Program-made: the position numbers and the translations under genes
Shown here: positions 51,010-62,906 of the stretch, piece by piece
How positions within the stretch are numbered: the stretch's first letter is position 1
Layout: every line of letters starts with the position of its first letter
Origin: Deuterostichococcus epilithicus
Lineage: Eukaryota; Chlorophyta; Trebouxiophyceae; Prasiolales; Stichococcaceae
Length of the DNA stretch: 64,000 bases
Reading direction: 5' to 3'
Assembly: GCA_033439295.1 (NCBI GenBank)
Contig: JAVTLE010000001.1
Coordinates: 2,294,001-2,358,000 of the forward strand
Notes under the pieces: model-generated
Databases searched by the model: none
Seen by the model: the letters and a program-made list of their open reading frames with translations, nothing else
What the model was told of the DNA's origin: nothing

Positions 51010-54000
51010 ATGCATGGAGTGAATGGTTGCGTCACAAACTACAAGAAATCAGGTGGGCTGCTGCTGCTAGCTGATCCAAGGGAACCTGCACGGATCCAGC
51101 GATATACGTTGCCCTAATTTGCTTCGCCGACATGTGCGTCGTGCCTCCATCGCAGGCCTGCTCGTGCTGCTGATCCTCGCAGCAGTTGCCGGATCGGCGC
51201 TGCTGCTGCAATCACACCACAGATTGGCCCTGCACTGGGTGCTCAACGGCCGGCACGCTGCTGGCGCCACCGCCGCACCCAAGCCTGCAGCGCACAGCGG
51301 CAGGGACGAGGATCCGTGCGTCGGCTGGCCAGATGAAGGCGCAGCCGGTGCGGGCCAGACTGCGGCGGCAAACGCCTCCCACGGCAGCACCGCAGCCCAC
51401 GGCAGCGGCGGCGACGCCTCCAGCGGCGCCGGAAACGGCAGCTGGGCCTTTCGCTCCTGGGCGGCCGACCACATCCAGCACGACTTCCGGCACTGGCAGC
51501 AGAAGGGCATCGAACTGGACGCAGTGGAGGAACTGGTCAGCGCGCGGCGATACAAGGTGAGTGCTCGCCGCAGTGAACTCCACCGTGGATGGCCACCTGT
51601 GTGCACATGGGGGCAGCAGCTGCAGCACCTGCCTCCCTGTGATCGGCCTCAAAGCACTTGCTGCGCGGCTGTGTCCGTCTGCATGCGCCGTTGGCGGTGC
51701 ACCGAGGCACCGCGGTAGCGGCGCCGGCTGGCATGACATTTACGCCGGCCTGCGGCAGCAGCGCCCCGCTCGCTCCAGATGACGAGATCCCCCCGCCCGC
51801 TCCAGATACTTGCTCACGCATTCGAACTCGTATGCCACAGTGGGGCAGCGCAGTGGATGCATTCCGGTTCCAGATCGTCGGCGGCCGCCTGTTCGTCGAC
51901 ACCTCCGACATCGTGCACATCGGCGACGGCCAGGTCCCGTGGTTCCCGCACAAGGTGGGTTCCAAGCCACTATGAGGGCGCCCGGTGCTTTTGCACCCTT
52001 ACCTCCCGCGTTTGCACTTTGCGCACTGTCCTGTGTACAGGGTGTCATGTCGTGGGGTGGCAGCTTCTTTCAGGAGAATCACACACAACACACAGCGACA
52101 CCCAGCTGTAGGCTGTCGCATGTGGCGTCTGCGACGTGCGGCGACCCCAGGTGCCCTGCCGCAGGCGGGTCCCGGCAACATGGCGAAGAGCGGCCGCGCA
52201 CCGATCGGCATGCTGGCGCTGTACGAGCTGCTGCACCTGTATCCCGGGCAGGTGATAATCTCTCTCCTCTCGTGTCCGGCTCTGTCCTCGTCCTCGTCAT
52301 CACCGGCACCGCTGCCCCTCTCGCCTGCTGCCTGGCATTGGCAGACCCAACTGCCGGGGGTCGGGCCTTGCAGCGCTGCCTGCGTGTTGCCCGAATTGTG
52401 GTGGCGGCAGCAGAGCCGGTGCTTGCTCTCAGCTCCACCTAACCTGCTGCACGTTTGACATAGCGTCTTCTTAATCATATCTCCAGAGGTGCCGACCGCG
52501 ATCGGGACCATCTGCTGCCCTGTCACGGCGCAAATGCTCACCGCATACACAATTTGTTGACAGTTCTCTCGAGCAGCCTCCCTTCTATGTGCCGCCTAAG
52601 GTGCCGGATGTGGATGCGCTGCTGACGTTCCCCGACACGCCACGCGTGCAGCTCAAATACAACGAGCAGGCGGCGCCGCTGTTTGCCGCCTGCTCCAACG
52701 ACGCGTACGCAGAGGTGCGACTCGCTTGGCACCTCGCAGCTGCAGATCAAAATGGTTTCCAGAGCTCCCAGCGCACAGCAGCTTCCGCCGGCGCTGCAGG
52801 CGCCAGCAACGTTGCAGCAGCTGACGCTCACGTGCAGCGGCGTTCGCCTATGCTACTGCATGCTCATCAACCGTGTGTCAACCCAATGGTGCTACAAAAG
52901 AGATTCTGGTAACATGCGCCTGCCCACAGGTGCCCTTCCCGGACTGGAGCTACTGGTCGGGCGAGGGCTGGGCGGCGCAGCGGGCGCAGATTCTGGCCGC
53001 CGCAGCGGCCGCCCCTCTGGAAGAACGCACCGCCGCGCTGATGTACAGGTGCGCTGGCAAGCCCGGGTCAGGGGCCTGCTTTTGCACCATTTCGGCCTGC
53101 AGCTGGCTCCACTGCCCAGGCTCGTGTGGCTCACCACTTGCAGGGGCCTTTGCGGCTCAGAATCTGTGTTTCCTATGCATGTTGCAGCAGCTCGACCCGT
53201 GTACACGGCTCATGTGCCAGTATTGCTGCACGCATCGAGCCGCAGCCGCCATAGGATATGCGACCGTGCACCATCTGCGGCGAAAGCGAGTCTGCAGTTC
53301 CTCGGCGCCAGAACCCGTATGTTGCAGGGCTTGGGGTTGCTTGGACTCGACAACAAATGACCCGAACTGCCCCCCTACGGCAGGGGGCGAGCACTGGAGC
53401 GCATGGAGGGGGATGCGAAGCGTGCCGCGGTGGTCGCCTGCCGACACCGCGTGCCGCAGCAGTACAGGCGAGCCGCCCGGCCCCTGCTGGCCCTTGCGGG
53501 GCAGTCTGCTGTCGCACTCCCTCACAGCTGCGCGAAGATACGAAGAGGCTGGAGGTGTGAGAGGCAGGGCGGCCCTCGAGAGGCAGGAAAGCGTGAGGGG
53601 CACAAAGGCAGGCAGACAGGGGCCAGGCGTGCTGGCCAGCAGGCAGAGCGCCATCCCATGCCGGTCGTCCCCCAACGATGCGCCGGGACACATGCTGCGG
53701 GCTGCACTGTGCACGCCGGCGCCCAGGGGCAGTGGCGGCTCTGCCGCAGGAGTTTCGCCGTCGTCGCGCACGTGCTGAGCCGTCGGCACTTTGGGTGTGC
53801 TGCCCCACCCCCGCCCTCCCTCACGGTGACCACTCGAGTTGATCCCGTGCAGGCGGCTGTTCGACGCTAGGAGCGTGGAATGGACGTCCACCAAGAACAA
53901 GGTGACATGAGCACCGCGAGGGGACTTCAATCCTGCCAAAAACCCCGAGGTTTGCTAGGGTTTACTCTTGAACTGGGCCAAGGGTGCACGAAATTGGGTC

Positions 54001-56039
54001 CGTGCGCCTCGGCGGCCACCTGCTGGGGGAGCGCCGGCCTGGCCTGGCCCTTTCACCTCACTCGATCAGATCTGACTGGGTCAGCATGCTTGGGGCGTGT
54101 GACCGTGCGAGATTGCGAGTGCTGTGCGTGCGCAGACGGCCTTGACACGCCATCTCGGCTGGCGCCACCGATGACTTGAAATCGAAGCCGATCACTTACA
54201 AGCCTCTCGGCTCCATTATCCACCCTCCACCACGTCTGTAGGTCTCCATGGCGCGCCAGTGCGGCTGGCGGTACCTGATCTACATCGAGTCCTGGGGCTG
54301 GAGCGCCTCCCTCAAGTACCGCCTTGCCTGCGCATCGGTCCTGCTGCAGGGTGGGTGCCTCCTCATGGTGAATTCGGACGCAGCGGCAGCTTGCCTAGGT
54401 GCCGGTGCGCCTGAGCGGCACCGGCTGGGTGGGGCCTTGTCCGCTCGGTGCTGTGGGACACGGTCCCACTGCACTTTGGACACGGTCATCTTCAGGGCAT
54501 TCGGGCATGTTGACTAGCCAAGCATCAACCCTGCAGTGGCACTGTCTTGATCGAAAGATGTCTTCGATTGCCAACACACGCCTACAACATTGCAGCGCGA
54601 GAGTGCCGGCCCAACCCGGTGCCTTCCGATGCCTCAGCATGCCCAAGCAACTCACCTGCACCGCCGAGGCGCTCCAATAAGCTCACCATGTTGACACAGC
54701 AATTCCATGTGCTGCTGCAGTCAAGCCGCGCTGGGTTGAGTGGTTCTCCCGAGGCCTGCGCGAACACGAACACTACCTGGAGGTGCCGGGCGAGCCGCTT
54801 GACGCCATCTGCCCGGCGGTGCTCGACACGCTGCTGACGGCTGAGCGGGCTATCGGAGGCGGCTTCGGCGGCAGCAAGTCAGGTGGGTTGTTCCCACCTG
54901 CATCGTGCACAGTCGCAGCCTGGAAGAGCTTTGGCGGTGCGATGGAACCGCTGCCAATCTCGGTGCGCGACCAGCAGCGGCGCACTGTGCATCAGGCTGC
55001 TGGCGGGCATGGGGATTAGCAACTGGAGATCGTAGCACAGGGCTGGCGCTGCCACAGACTGTCATTGATGGGGCTTGTACACATGTCGGGAGGGTATGGC
55101 AAATGGATACCTCTGCTAAGTGAGCGTTTCGCAGCAAGGCACTTGGGTGTGTGCAATGCCGAGCTGCGGACCACCACTGGGCTGGTGGCCTTGCGGCAGC
55201 ACCGCACGAGGTGCCCCCAACGCAAAGGCCCAAACTATGCTGGCGCATATGCAGGGGAGCAGCAGCTTCGATGCCCTCCTGCGATGCATCACCCTCACGC
55301 GCTTGCGCAGCAGGTGGCAGCGCTGCGCCAGGCGCCAGCGAGGCCGCCGCTGGCGGCGGCAGCGGCGGCAACGACAGCCTCGACGCCATCGCCGCTGCCG
55401 CTGGCGCCGCGCCGCCGCTAGGAGCAGACCCTGCCGTGGTCGCCGCCGCGCAGGCAGCATTCGTGCAGCAACACCTGCGCATGCAGGTGGGCAGGTTTCA
55501 GGACGCATGTTGCAGGTCTGCAGGCGCTGGCAGCTTGCAGGCGTCGGTCAGGCCTCAGGACTGCGATGTCCACCAGAACCTGTGGGTGCTTGAACAATCT
55601 CAACCCTGTTGAGAAAGCCTCGCTTCCAGACGCCTTGCGCTGATGCCAGTGCTCAGGCAGTCTCGGCGCCGCACCGGGTGCACAGCACATGCCGGATTCC
55701 AGGCCATCGGCATGCATGACATGCAGGGCTTCATGCCAGGCATCCAAGGTGACTTCGCTACAAGAGAGACGTTGACAGACCCAAACCCTGAAAGACACTG
55801 CTACACTAGTTCTCGCCTGACACCCCTCCTTCGAACCTGGCCCGCAGGACGTGCACGAGTACATGCTGGATGCCCTGGGCGCCTATGCCTCCCTGCAGCG
55901 CTTTGCGCCGGCGCCGAGCGCGGGCGCGAAGGAGATCACCGCGGCGGCGTTGCTGCGCCACTTCCTGTTCGACGAGGACCGGGCCGCAGTCACTGCGGCC
56001 CGCCCCTGGCTGCGCTGCGCGCTCGACCGCGGCGTCTAA
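51010..56039 (+). CDS. GT90 (CAP10/POGLUT-like) glycosyltransferase, copy 2
   Basis: This is the paralog of the gene at 24446, about 557 residues. Exons in phase: 51010-51052, 51156-51556, 51841-51954, 52165-52251, 52577-52714, 52930-53048, 53384-53467, 53853-53901, 54242-54350, 54721-54882, 55311-55486 and 55848-56039. The first two exons give MHGVNGCVTNYKKS and a signal anchor (LLVLLILAAVAGSALLLQ). Core motifs are VPDVDALLTFPDTP, GDAKRAAVVAC, WRYLIYIESWGWSASLKYRL and RWVEWFSRGL. Relative to copy 1 it has introns after AE (before VPFPDWSYW) and after ALMYR, and lacks the one after WAGRK. The intron after 53467 starts with GC (GCGAGC), where copy 1 has GT. The last exons of both copies are the same length (192 bases). 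Exon 5 and exon 11 starts are best guesses. Confidence 0.87.
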
Positions 56040-57693
56040 CACCCGCGCAGGGGGCCTTGGATTCCAAGGTCCCGGCACTGAGCCAGGCCGGGCGTGGCCG
56101 TACGAACGCACCTTCAGATTCTTCCACAGATATGAGATGGGAGCCAGGGGCTCACGCCGGCGCGAGTGGCGTCCGTGCCCCGGAGGCTCCCGCGTCCCGA
56201 GCGGGAGCCGTTGCCCGCCTCACCCCGCTCATGCAACACAGGATGTGGACGCCCCGTCACTTCCGGCTTCCTCGGGTCAGCAGGGCGCCGAGGGGCCGGC
56301 CCACGTTCTCCCTGGTGTGCGACGCCACCGGCTAAGGGTCGCATTTCGAACCAGGCGGTTGGTCTGTTCTGATGGCTCAAAGCCGCTCTCGGTGTCCAAG
56401 TTTCTTCGTTGGTGGTGCTTGCCGGGCTCAGTCCAGGAGTTGGTCGTCTGCTCCGCTTGTGCTTGTATTGGAGATTTTTGTTGGCTGAGTCTCAGGTTTG
56501 TCGTTCGTTCCTCTTGCATCGTGGATTCGCAGTTGGCAGGGCGTTCTGTGCTCGAGCAGTACCAATCTCTATTCATTTTGCCGGACACTAGTGGCGCATA
56601 GCAGTAGTCGTTGTAATGCCGTTGAGTGGGGTAGTGGGAGGCATATGCAGCTCAGACTGTCGTCCATGGTGCTCTGGCTGCCGAACGCAGCACCTTGCAT
56701 TTGTGACGCAGCATGTGCAACATTTTCCCAGTGCGGCATTGCGGCACCGCAGCCGCCGCCACCGCTGCCGTGCACAGATAACCCTTGTGACATGAACCTG
56801 GATCAAGCCGCTCACGCGGTGGTCTCGCACAGGAACGTTGCAGGTTCAGTCAGTCTGCCACATCATGTGACAGACCAGGCCAGGGAGCTTGAAATGCGCC
56901 CAAGCTGCCTCAGAGGATTAGTGCGTCCAGACCTCGCTTTAGCGTCGGTTCATCTGCGCCACCTGGCAACTGCGAAATTTGGTCAGCAGCAATTACACTT
57001 GCCCCTGTCTTCACCGTATCCCGCTTCGTCCCAGCGTCTCAGCGTCTCAGCAGACGCAGACGGACGCGGGCCAGGCGCGTTTGAGGCCAGGCGCGAGTAT
57101 CGGGCACGGTTGCTCCCGCGGCTGGACGGCACGCCAGACAGGTGCACATGCCGTGCACCAGCCTGTTGCCGGGTCTTATGCTTCCGGCTCACTCAGAGAT
57201 CAACTGTGAATGGCTGTTGCAGCCGTCCTGATACCCCGTCGCGCCGTGGAGCCGTGAGCCACCCCGCGGAGGTTGTGATTCGTCACACCTAACCTGCCGC
57301 CGCAGCATGCACAGCTTGGGAGCACGCCGAGCATGCGGATTCATCTGATTATTCCTGACGCGGTCTCAGCCTGAAAGCCCACATGCGGGCGACAGCCAGC
57401 GTGCGGATTGCCTCAGGATTGTTGCACACGTAGGGGGAAGAGGTGAAATCACTTATCCGTCCGCGTTGCCGGGTTCTGCGAGGGGGGCGGCAACGTTCAT
57501 CGGGAGGCACTCACTGCGACTACCGGACGCGCGATCCGTGCCGCGGCCGGCGAGAGAGGCGGCCAACCGCGTCCTTCGCTGTGATGTTGGGCCGCCTCAT
57601 GTCCCATCACTATCGGCCGCCGATCAGCTGGGTAAAACCCGCAGCTGCCATGCAATGCAGGTCGACCACGCGCCCCGCCTGCCTGCCGCCGGA
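56040..57693. other. 1.65-kb stretch between GT90 copy 2 and the hydrolase
   Basis: The first 570 bases look like a long G/T-rich 3' UTR ending at TGTAA (56612). The rest has overlapping frames on both strands without family features. It presumably includes the hydrolase promoter. Confidence 0.4.
56612..56616 (+). terminator. TGTAA polyadenylation signal of GT90 copy 2
   Basis: TGTAA lies about 570 bases past the stop at 56039, at the end of a G/T-rich segment. It fits the green-algal poly(A) signal, although the implied 3' UTR is long. Confidence 0.5.
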
Positions 57694-60600
57694 ATGGCGC
57701 TACAGCGGGCCTGCACGCTGGCCATCCTGTGTGTTGCGATCTGCAGTCTCGGCCCGCGCACAGTAGGTGAGATGCGCCGAGCACGGTTTGTGCTGCATTT
57801 CGTGCTTGCTGCGCCGCGAATGACTGAGGCTCGCGGGGCGCGCCATGATGGGATAGCATCCCTGCTGCCGAAACAGCGAGTGGGAAGGAAAAGTTTGGTG
57901 GAGACTCGTTGCGCACAAGCTTCACCTTCAATGTTCATCGCTGACGCTCGCCGAAGGCAGGTCTACGCTTCTTGATCTCCCAGCAGGGGCGAGGACTTGT
58001 AGTTTGGCAATATACAGCTTCCGGGCTTTGCTGCCAAAACGCCACAGCATGGGTTGCCTGGTGCCTCGTTCAGCAGGGGCGAGGACATGTGGTCGGCAAA
58101 ACAGCTTTCGGGCTCTGCTGCTAGTTTGCGAACAGCATGGGTTGCCTGGCGCCTCTCTTAGCCCTGGAACTTTGGCTGCCCAGGAGGCCAGTCAGCCGAG
58201 GCTGTGACGGAGGCGGTGGCAGCGGTCGCAGCAAGGTTCGCGGCTGCAATACTGCCCAGGGCGGTTGCTGTCACGCAGCAGCTGCAGCCGCCGCCCCCTG
58301 CGGATGTGTTACTCCGCAGCGGTGGGCTTGCCTCCGCCTGGTCAGACACCCTAACATTGCAATCCCACGAACCATGTCACAGCTGTTTGCAGTCTGCTAG
58401 CGGCGCTGGCACAAGCGTAAACGAGGCTGGTGGGGGCGGTTTGAACCCGGCGCCAAAAGCGCGGTGGCCATCGCAGGACATGCCGTGCTGCAAACGCTGG
58501 CGCTTCCCCATGGCACAACGACGGCATAGGGTGCCGCGACGAACGCTGTACGGACGCAACAGCTTGTATCGCCTGGTGTCGCAACCTTGGTGGCCACTTG
58601 CCTACGCAGGCGGCAAGCCGGCGCCAAGCATCGATGCGCGAAAGCAGGTAGCCGTCGCGCCGGTCTCCAGGCAGCCATCCGGTGGGCTGATTGGCACAAT
58701 TCCCATCGGCTACTACAGCGCTCCCCAGCGCACAGGCTCCTACTACCTGCCAGTCAGTGAGTCCCTTTGACCTTTCATGCAGCCGCTGGGAATCGATGCT
58801 GCAAGCGACCGTTGCAGGCACAGCAGATCTTCAACATGAGGTGCATAGATTGTGGACATGAACGAGTCTCTGTGCGGCTGCATACACTGGCAATGCGCTT
58901 GTGCGCCGCAGGCGCTGCCCTGCCTTGATGCGTGGCGGACAGCAGGAAGTCAAAGGCTGGCTGCAGATCCACGGAACAGTGTTGCGTGCCGCTGTGCAAT
59001 GCTTTGGGCTGGGGGCCCTGGCCATGCTGCCTGGCAGCGGGCATGTCCAGTCACCACAAGTTACGCCCAGCCGCTCTGCAATGTTCTGGGCTGTGGGCCC
59101 TTTCACGCTGTTTGGCAGCGGGCATGACCAGTCACCACAAATCACGCCTGGCAGCACACTTGTGCTCTTCTGTGCGCCGGCAGGTGCGGGCGGTTCTGGC
59201 AGCGCTGCCACACATGCGGAACATTGGCCGCTTCCTCCTGAGGCGCCAAACACTGGGGTTAGCAGCGCGCACACCTGCCCCTGTGCAGGCTGGTGGTAGG
59301 CGCATTCAGAAAGGCAGGTGGTGACCTGTTCCCTGCTGCTTCCGCAGAATGGTGGAAGCGTGCGATGCCAATCTTGGTGGTGCTTCATGGCAGTGGCGGA
59401 CGCGGCTATGACATCCTGTCCGCTTTCAAGCACCTGGCCGACGGTTACGGGTGCGCATTGCCGCCTGTGGCACTGAACTGCAGGCGCACGCTGGCAGGTG
59501 GGGCTCGGGGCCACCCCCGGGTGATCCTGTGATGCGGGAAAGCACTGGTGCCAGGGCGAGCAGCAGCTGTGTTGGCAGCCCGCCTGGATGCGTCAGCAGG
59601 CGGGGAACGCGACGGCGCTGCAAGACGACGACTGGACTGTCAACTCGTGCGCGCAGGTTCCTCATTGTGGCGCCGGACTCGCACAACAAGGACCAGTGGT
59701 TCACACCGGACTCGGGGCAGCCATTCACCTCGGACTGGGAGCACATTGAGGCGTGCTTTCAGTACGTGAAAAACATCCGCGGCGTACGCATCAACTCCCG
59801 GTGTGGCTTCGTACCTACTCCTCCTGGCTGCCTGAGCTTGACCTCACATGCTGCAGCAGGTGTGCTGGCGGTGTCGCGGCCCTGTCCAGCTGAGCTGCCA
59901 GCTGCCCAGAGCAGCTTGCAGCCTGCCGCCTGTCCCACCAGGGCACCTTTGCCGCCAGCTGCGCTCGCCGGCCCTGACGTCGACTGCTCCCGCATTCTCG
60001 GCAGGCGGATCGCCTACGCTGGCTTCTCTCGCGGTGGCTACGCTGCGTCCGCAATGGCATCGCGGGTGGGGCGCGCCACGCACTCCATGGTGTACCACTC
60101 GCTGGTGCTGAAGTCGCAGGTGCGGTAGTAGTCCTCCGCATCTATGCTCTCAACGGATGAGCTTGTGTCCATCCACATGGGGCAACAAGCATGTGCCATA
60201 TGGGCCTGGCGAGGAGAATGCCCAAGGTTGGCTTGTCCTGCAGAACTGTCTTGACAGGTACCACCATGGGGCAGGCAGGGGCTGCTGCATATGTGCTCGT
60301 TGGTGACCTGCCTAATTCCCACCAACTGACGCCGTTGTGCTGTCAATAAGCTTCAAGTGTAGCTGCCTGCCGTATGGCGGTTCAATGGCCGGCCACAGTG
60401 ACTGACACGTCCCTTGGCGTTGCCGCGCAGTTTGGGAAGAATCGGCTGCGCGGCCTCTGGATCTCTACAGGTGCGCTCTCGCTTTGGACGCCTCTGGCAT
60501 GCTCACGGCACCTATTGCGCGATTGCCTGGCAGCGCCTGCTCTCGCTCAGGGTAGAGGGGCCATGATTTGCTGAACTTGGCTCTCCTCCAGCGGCTGATG

Positions 60601-61075
60601 GGTGTACCCCACGACGCTGCTTATTGTTGATCTGGTACTGACTGCGACCCGACCGCGTGCGCAGGCGTCAGTGACCAGCTGTTCCCGCCGAGGCGTGTCG
60701 GCCCCGCAATAACGGCCTTCAAGAACGCTGAGCCCTACTACAGGAACCGCATCCACTTCCAGGTGCGGCACCGCGCTGGACCTCCCTGGACCGGCCCAGC
60801 CCTCTGGTGACACACCCCTCAGCCGCTGAGGCTGTGCTGAGGGCGTGCATTGTGATAGAACTTTGCAATTCATCCAATTGCAGATCTGGGCTCGACATGC
60901 TTCTATTCGTGAGATGATCCTGACGTATGCATGCAGACCTCCCCAGTCGATGCAAAACTCAGCGCCAGCAGCCCTGTGCATCTGAGATCCTGTCTCATGG
61001 GCTGTGCAGACATTCAGCGGCGGACACAACACCAACAATGTGGGCGGCGAGCTCAACAGCTCCATCAAGTGGTAA
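57694..61075 (+). CDS. Secreted alpha/beta-hydrolase (esterase-like)
   Basis: The ATG at 57694 starts a signal peptide (MALQRACTLAILCVAICSLG). The next exon (from about 58181) gives an Ala-rich segment (EAVAAVAARFAAAILPRAV), and one near 58700 gives IGYYSAPQRTGSYYLPVS. The catalytic domain follows: an oxyanion-loop HGSGGRG in PILVVLHGSGGRGYDILSAF (59348 onward), FLIVAPDSHNKDQWFTPDSG (59658 onward), the nucleophile elbow GFSRGG (60005 onward), VSDQLFPPRR near 60665, and the probable catalytic His in TFSGGHNTNNVGGEL, with the stop at 61073-61075. The fold resembles esterase D or PHB-depolymerase-type enzymes. The acid residue is probably in the DQLFPP segment. Substrate is unknown. Exons between 58300 and 58700 are only roughly placed. 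Confidence 0.77.
57981..58157. repeat. Two-copy 90-bp tandem repeat in hydrolase intron 1
   Basis: Units begin at 57981 and 58071, each with CAGCAGGGGCGAGGAC at the start and CAGCATGGGTTGCCTGG near the end, with substitutions and small indels between. Confidence 0.85.
58995..59158. repeat. Two-copy 82-bp tandem repeat in a hydrolase intron
   Basis: Units begin at 58995 and 59077 and share TGCAATG, GGCAGCGGGCATG and CCAGTCACCACAA at matching offsets. They lie upstream of the exon starting near 59348. Confidence 0.85.
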
Positions 61076-62906
61076 GCCGTATTTTGGGACACATCCGCAC
61101 AGCACTTGACCCGGGCAACTATTGGGAGTTGCAGTCTTTTTTGCACGACACCGCTGCTCAACTGCTGCTGCTACTTTGGCGCAACAGAACAATGCATGGG
61201 TTGTGGGAAGAACTGGCATGACAGGCTGCAATTGCATCGTGTGATGGTCCCCAGCGGTTGGCGTTGGCATTGACACGGCATCGTGATGGCATGTGATCTC
61301 ATATGCAGGTGGTTCAGGACGTGAGGCAGCAGTGGCCGATTCGTTGATGCGTCATGCCATGATAGCCTGCGCCTGCTATGGGACAGCATGCCCTGGAGGT
61401 GCTCCGGATTGGCGGCATCGCAGATTGCCTTCCATGCCTGCACCGGCAGTAGGGCAGGGAGAGAACCAGCAAGCCACTCCATGACGACGATGGTCCGCCA
61501 CATAGGCGAATGCCAAATCCTGTAGCATTGTGACGCCAACCCGCTGTGGTTAGGTATGAGCTATCGACACATATGCCAGTTGATGACATTGCGTGCGTTT
61601 TCTTGCCTGGAGCTTCTGACAATTTTGCATTGCTGACGCCGTCATTCTGAGGGTGCCAGGGTATTGCTTTCAGCATCTAGGGTGCGATGAAGGTCGTAAG
61701 GCAGGTAGCCTGGCCCTGCATGCTGGGGGACAAAAGTCACCTCATGCTTAGGCCCCTTCATTGTTTGTTTATGACGCATATCTACAGAGAGCGGTTTCGT
61801 TGACTAGGCATAGTGTGGTGCAGAATTATTCGCCCTCACTTATGAAAATTCACAGCACTTGGAGCACAGAGCGACTCTGGCTGCGCCCCGCCCAGTGCCA
61901 GAAAGCCCTGACACTGGGGAATACTTCTGGACACATGGGGCATAATTCCCCTGTCCGACGTGGAGGGTTCCGGAGTAGGGTTTGATTGGGAGCCACTGAA
62001 AGAGACAACAGATTGGCATCTTCCGCAAAAACCTGGGCTCCAGCACTGCTGGGAGCGATGCAGTGCCGCAAACCACCCTGCATGTGTTGCTCACAATGTG
62101 ACCTCACATTCCAGTCACTGTGAAAATGGCCGGTACCGCCGCAGCATCGCGCTGTGCGCGGCGCAGAAGACGGCCGAACCGAGCGAAGTCGCCATCTGTC
62201 ACCACCTCCTTTTCAAACGGCTGCACGTGACGGCGTATTCCTCGCTCAACAGGCCGTCCATTGCAGTGCTCCTTTCACGAGAGCTCGGTCAAAGTATTTT
62301 GATCTGCGTGCTGCCCGCTCAGGCACATGGACATGGCACACAAGCAACACCGAATTTCGTTCTCAACCTGCTGTCAGACAGGGGCGAAATATTTTGCACC
62401 ATGCTATTTCGTCGGCAGGATGTCAGCTTTTTACGGTTTTGTGTGCACCATACTTCCTTGGCTGTACTGCTGTGAGGCGTAGATGTGCAAGTGCCGTCAT
62501 CAAGACATGCTGCTGTTGAAGGTTTCATCTTTCATGCACAGGTTTCGGGTCGGAACTAGGTAGTTCACAATTCATGACACATTCTTCCTGTCCGAGATTA
62601 TAACACATACTTCCTAAAAATCAGAACGGAATGAAACCACCGCCCACCGCGGTCGTTCCTTCCTTCCCTCTATCCTTCACCAAGTTCCTTCGACTGCCAC
62701 CAAGTTTCTCCAACTTTGCGTTGTCAACTAGTCAATAAGCACCGATTTTGCTCAGCGCAGTCACATGCATCTGGTGTATTTGCATTGCGGCAGGATGATT
62801 CGCCTTCTCACTGCACCTTCTGCTGGTCTGGGAGGCGCGTGCAGCAGGTGCACTGCTTGCACATGCCAAGGCGACAGCCCATCCAGCCCCGCTGTTGCTA
62901 ATGTCG
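61076..62906. other. 1.8-kb stretch between convergent hydrolase and RING genes
   Basis: It contains the 3' ends of both neighbours and is more AT-rich than the rest, especially at 62540-62720. Open frames exist (for example plus 61960-62475), but they show no family motif and no consistent splice pattern. A telomere-like TAGGGTTTG lies near 61976. Confidence 0.4.

Noticed and set aside
24446-56039. The three secretory glycosyltransferases as a biosynthetic cluster
   Set aside because: They are separated by unrelated genes (Psb27, POLE3, USP48). The GT90 pair is better explained by duplication, and GT31 proximity may be chance.
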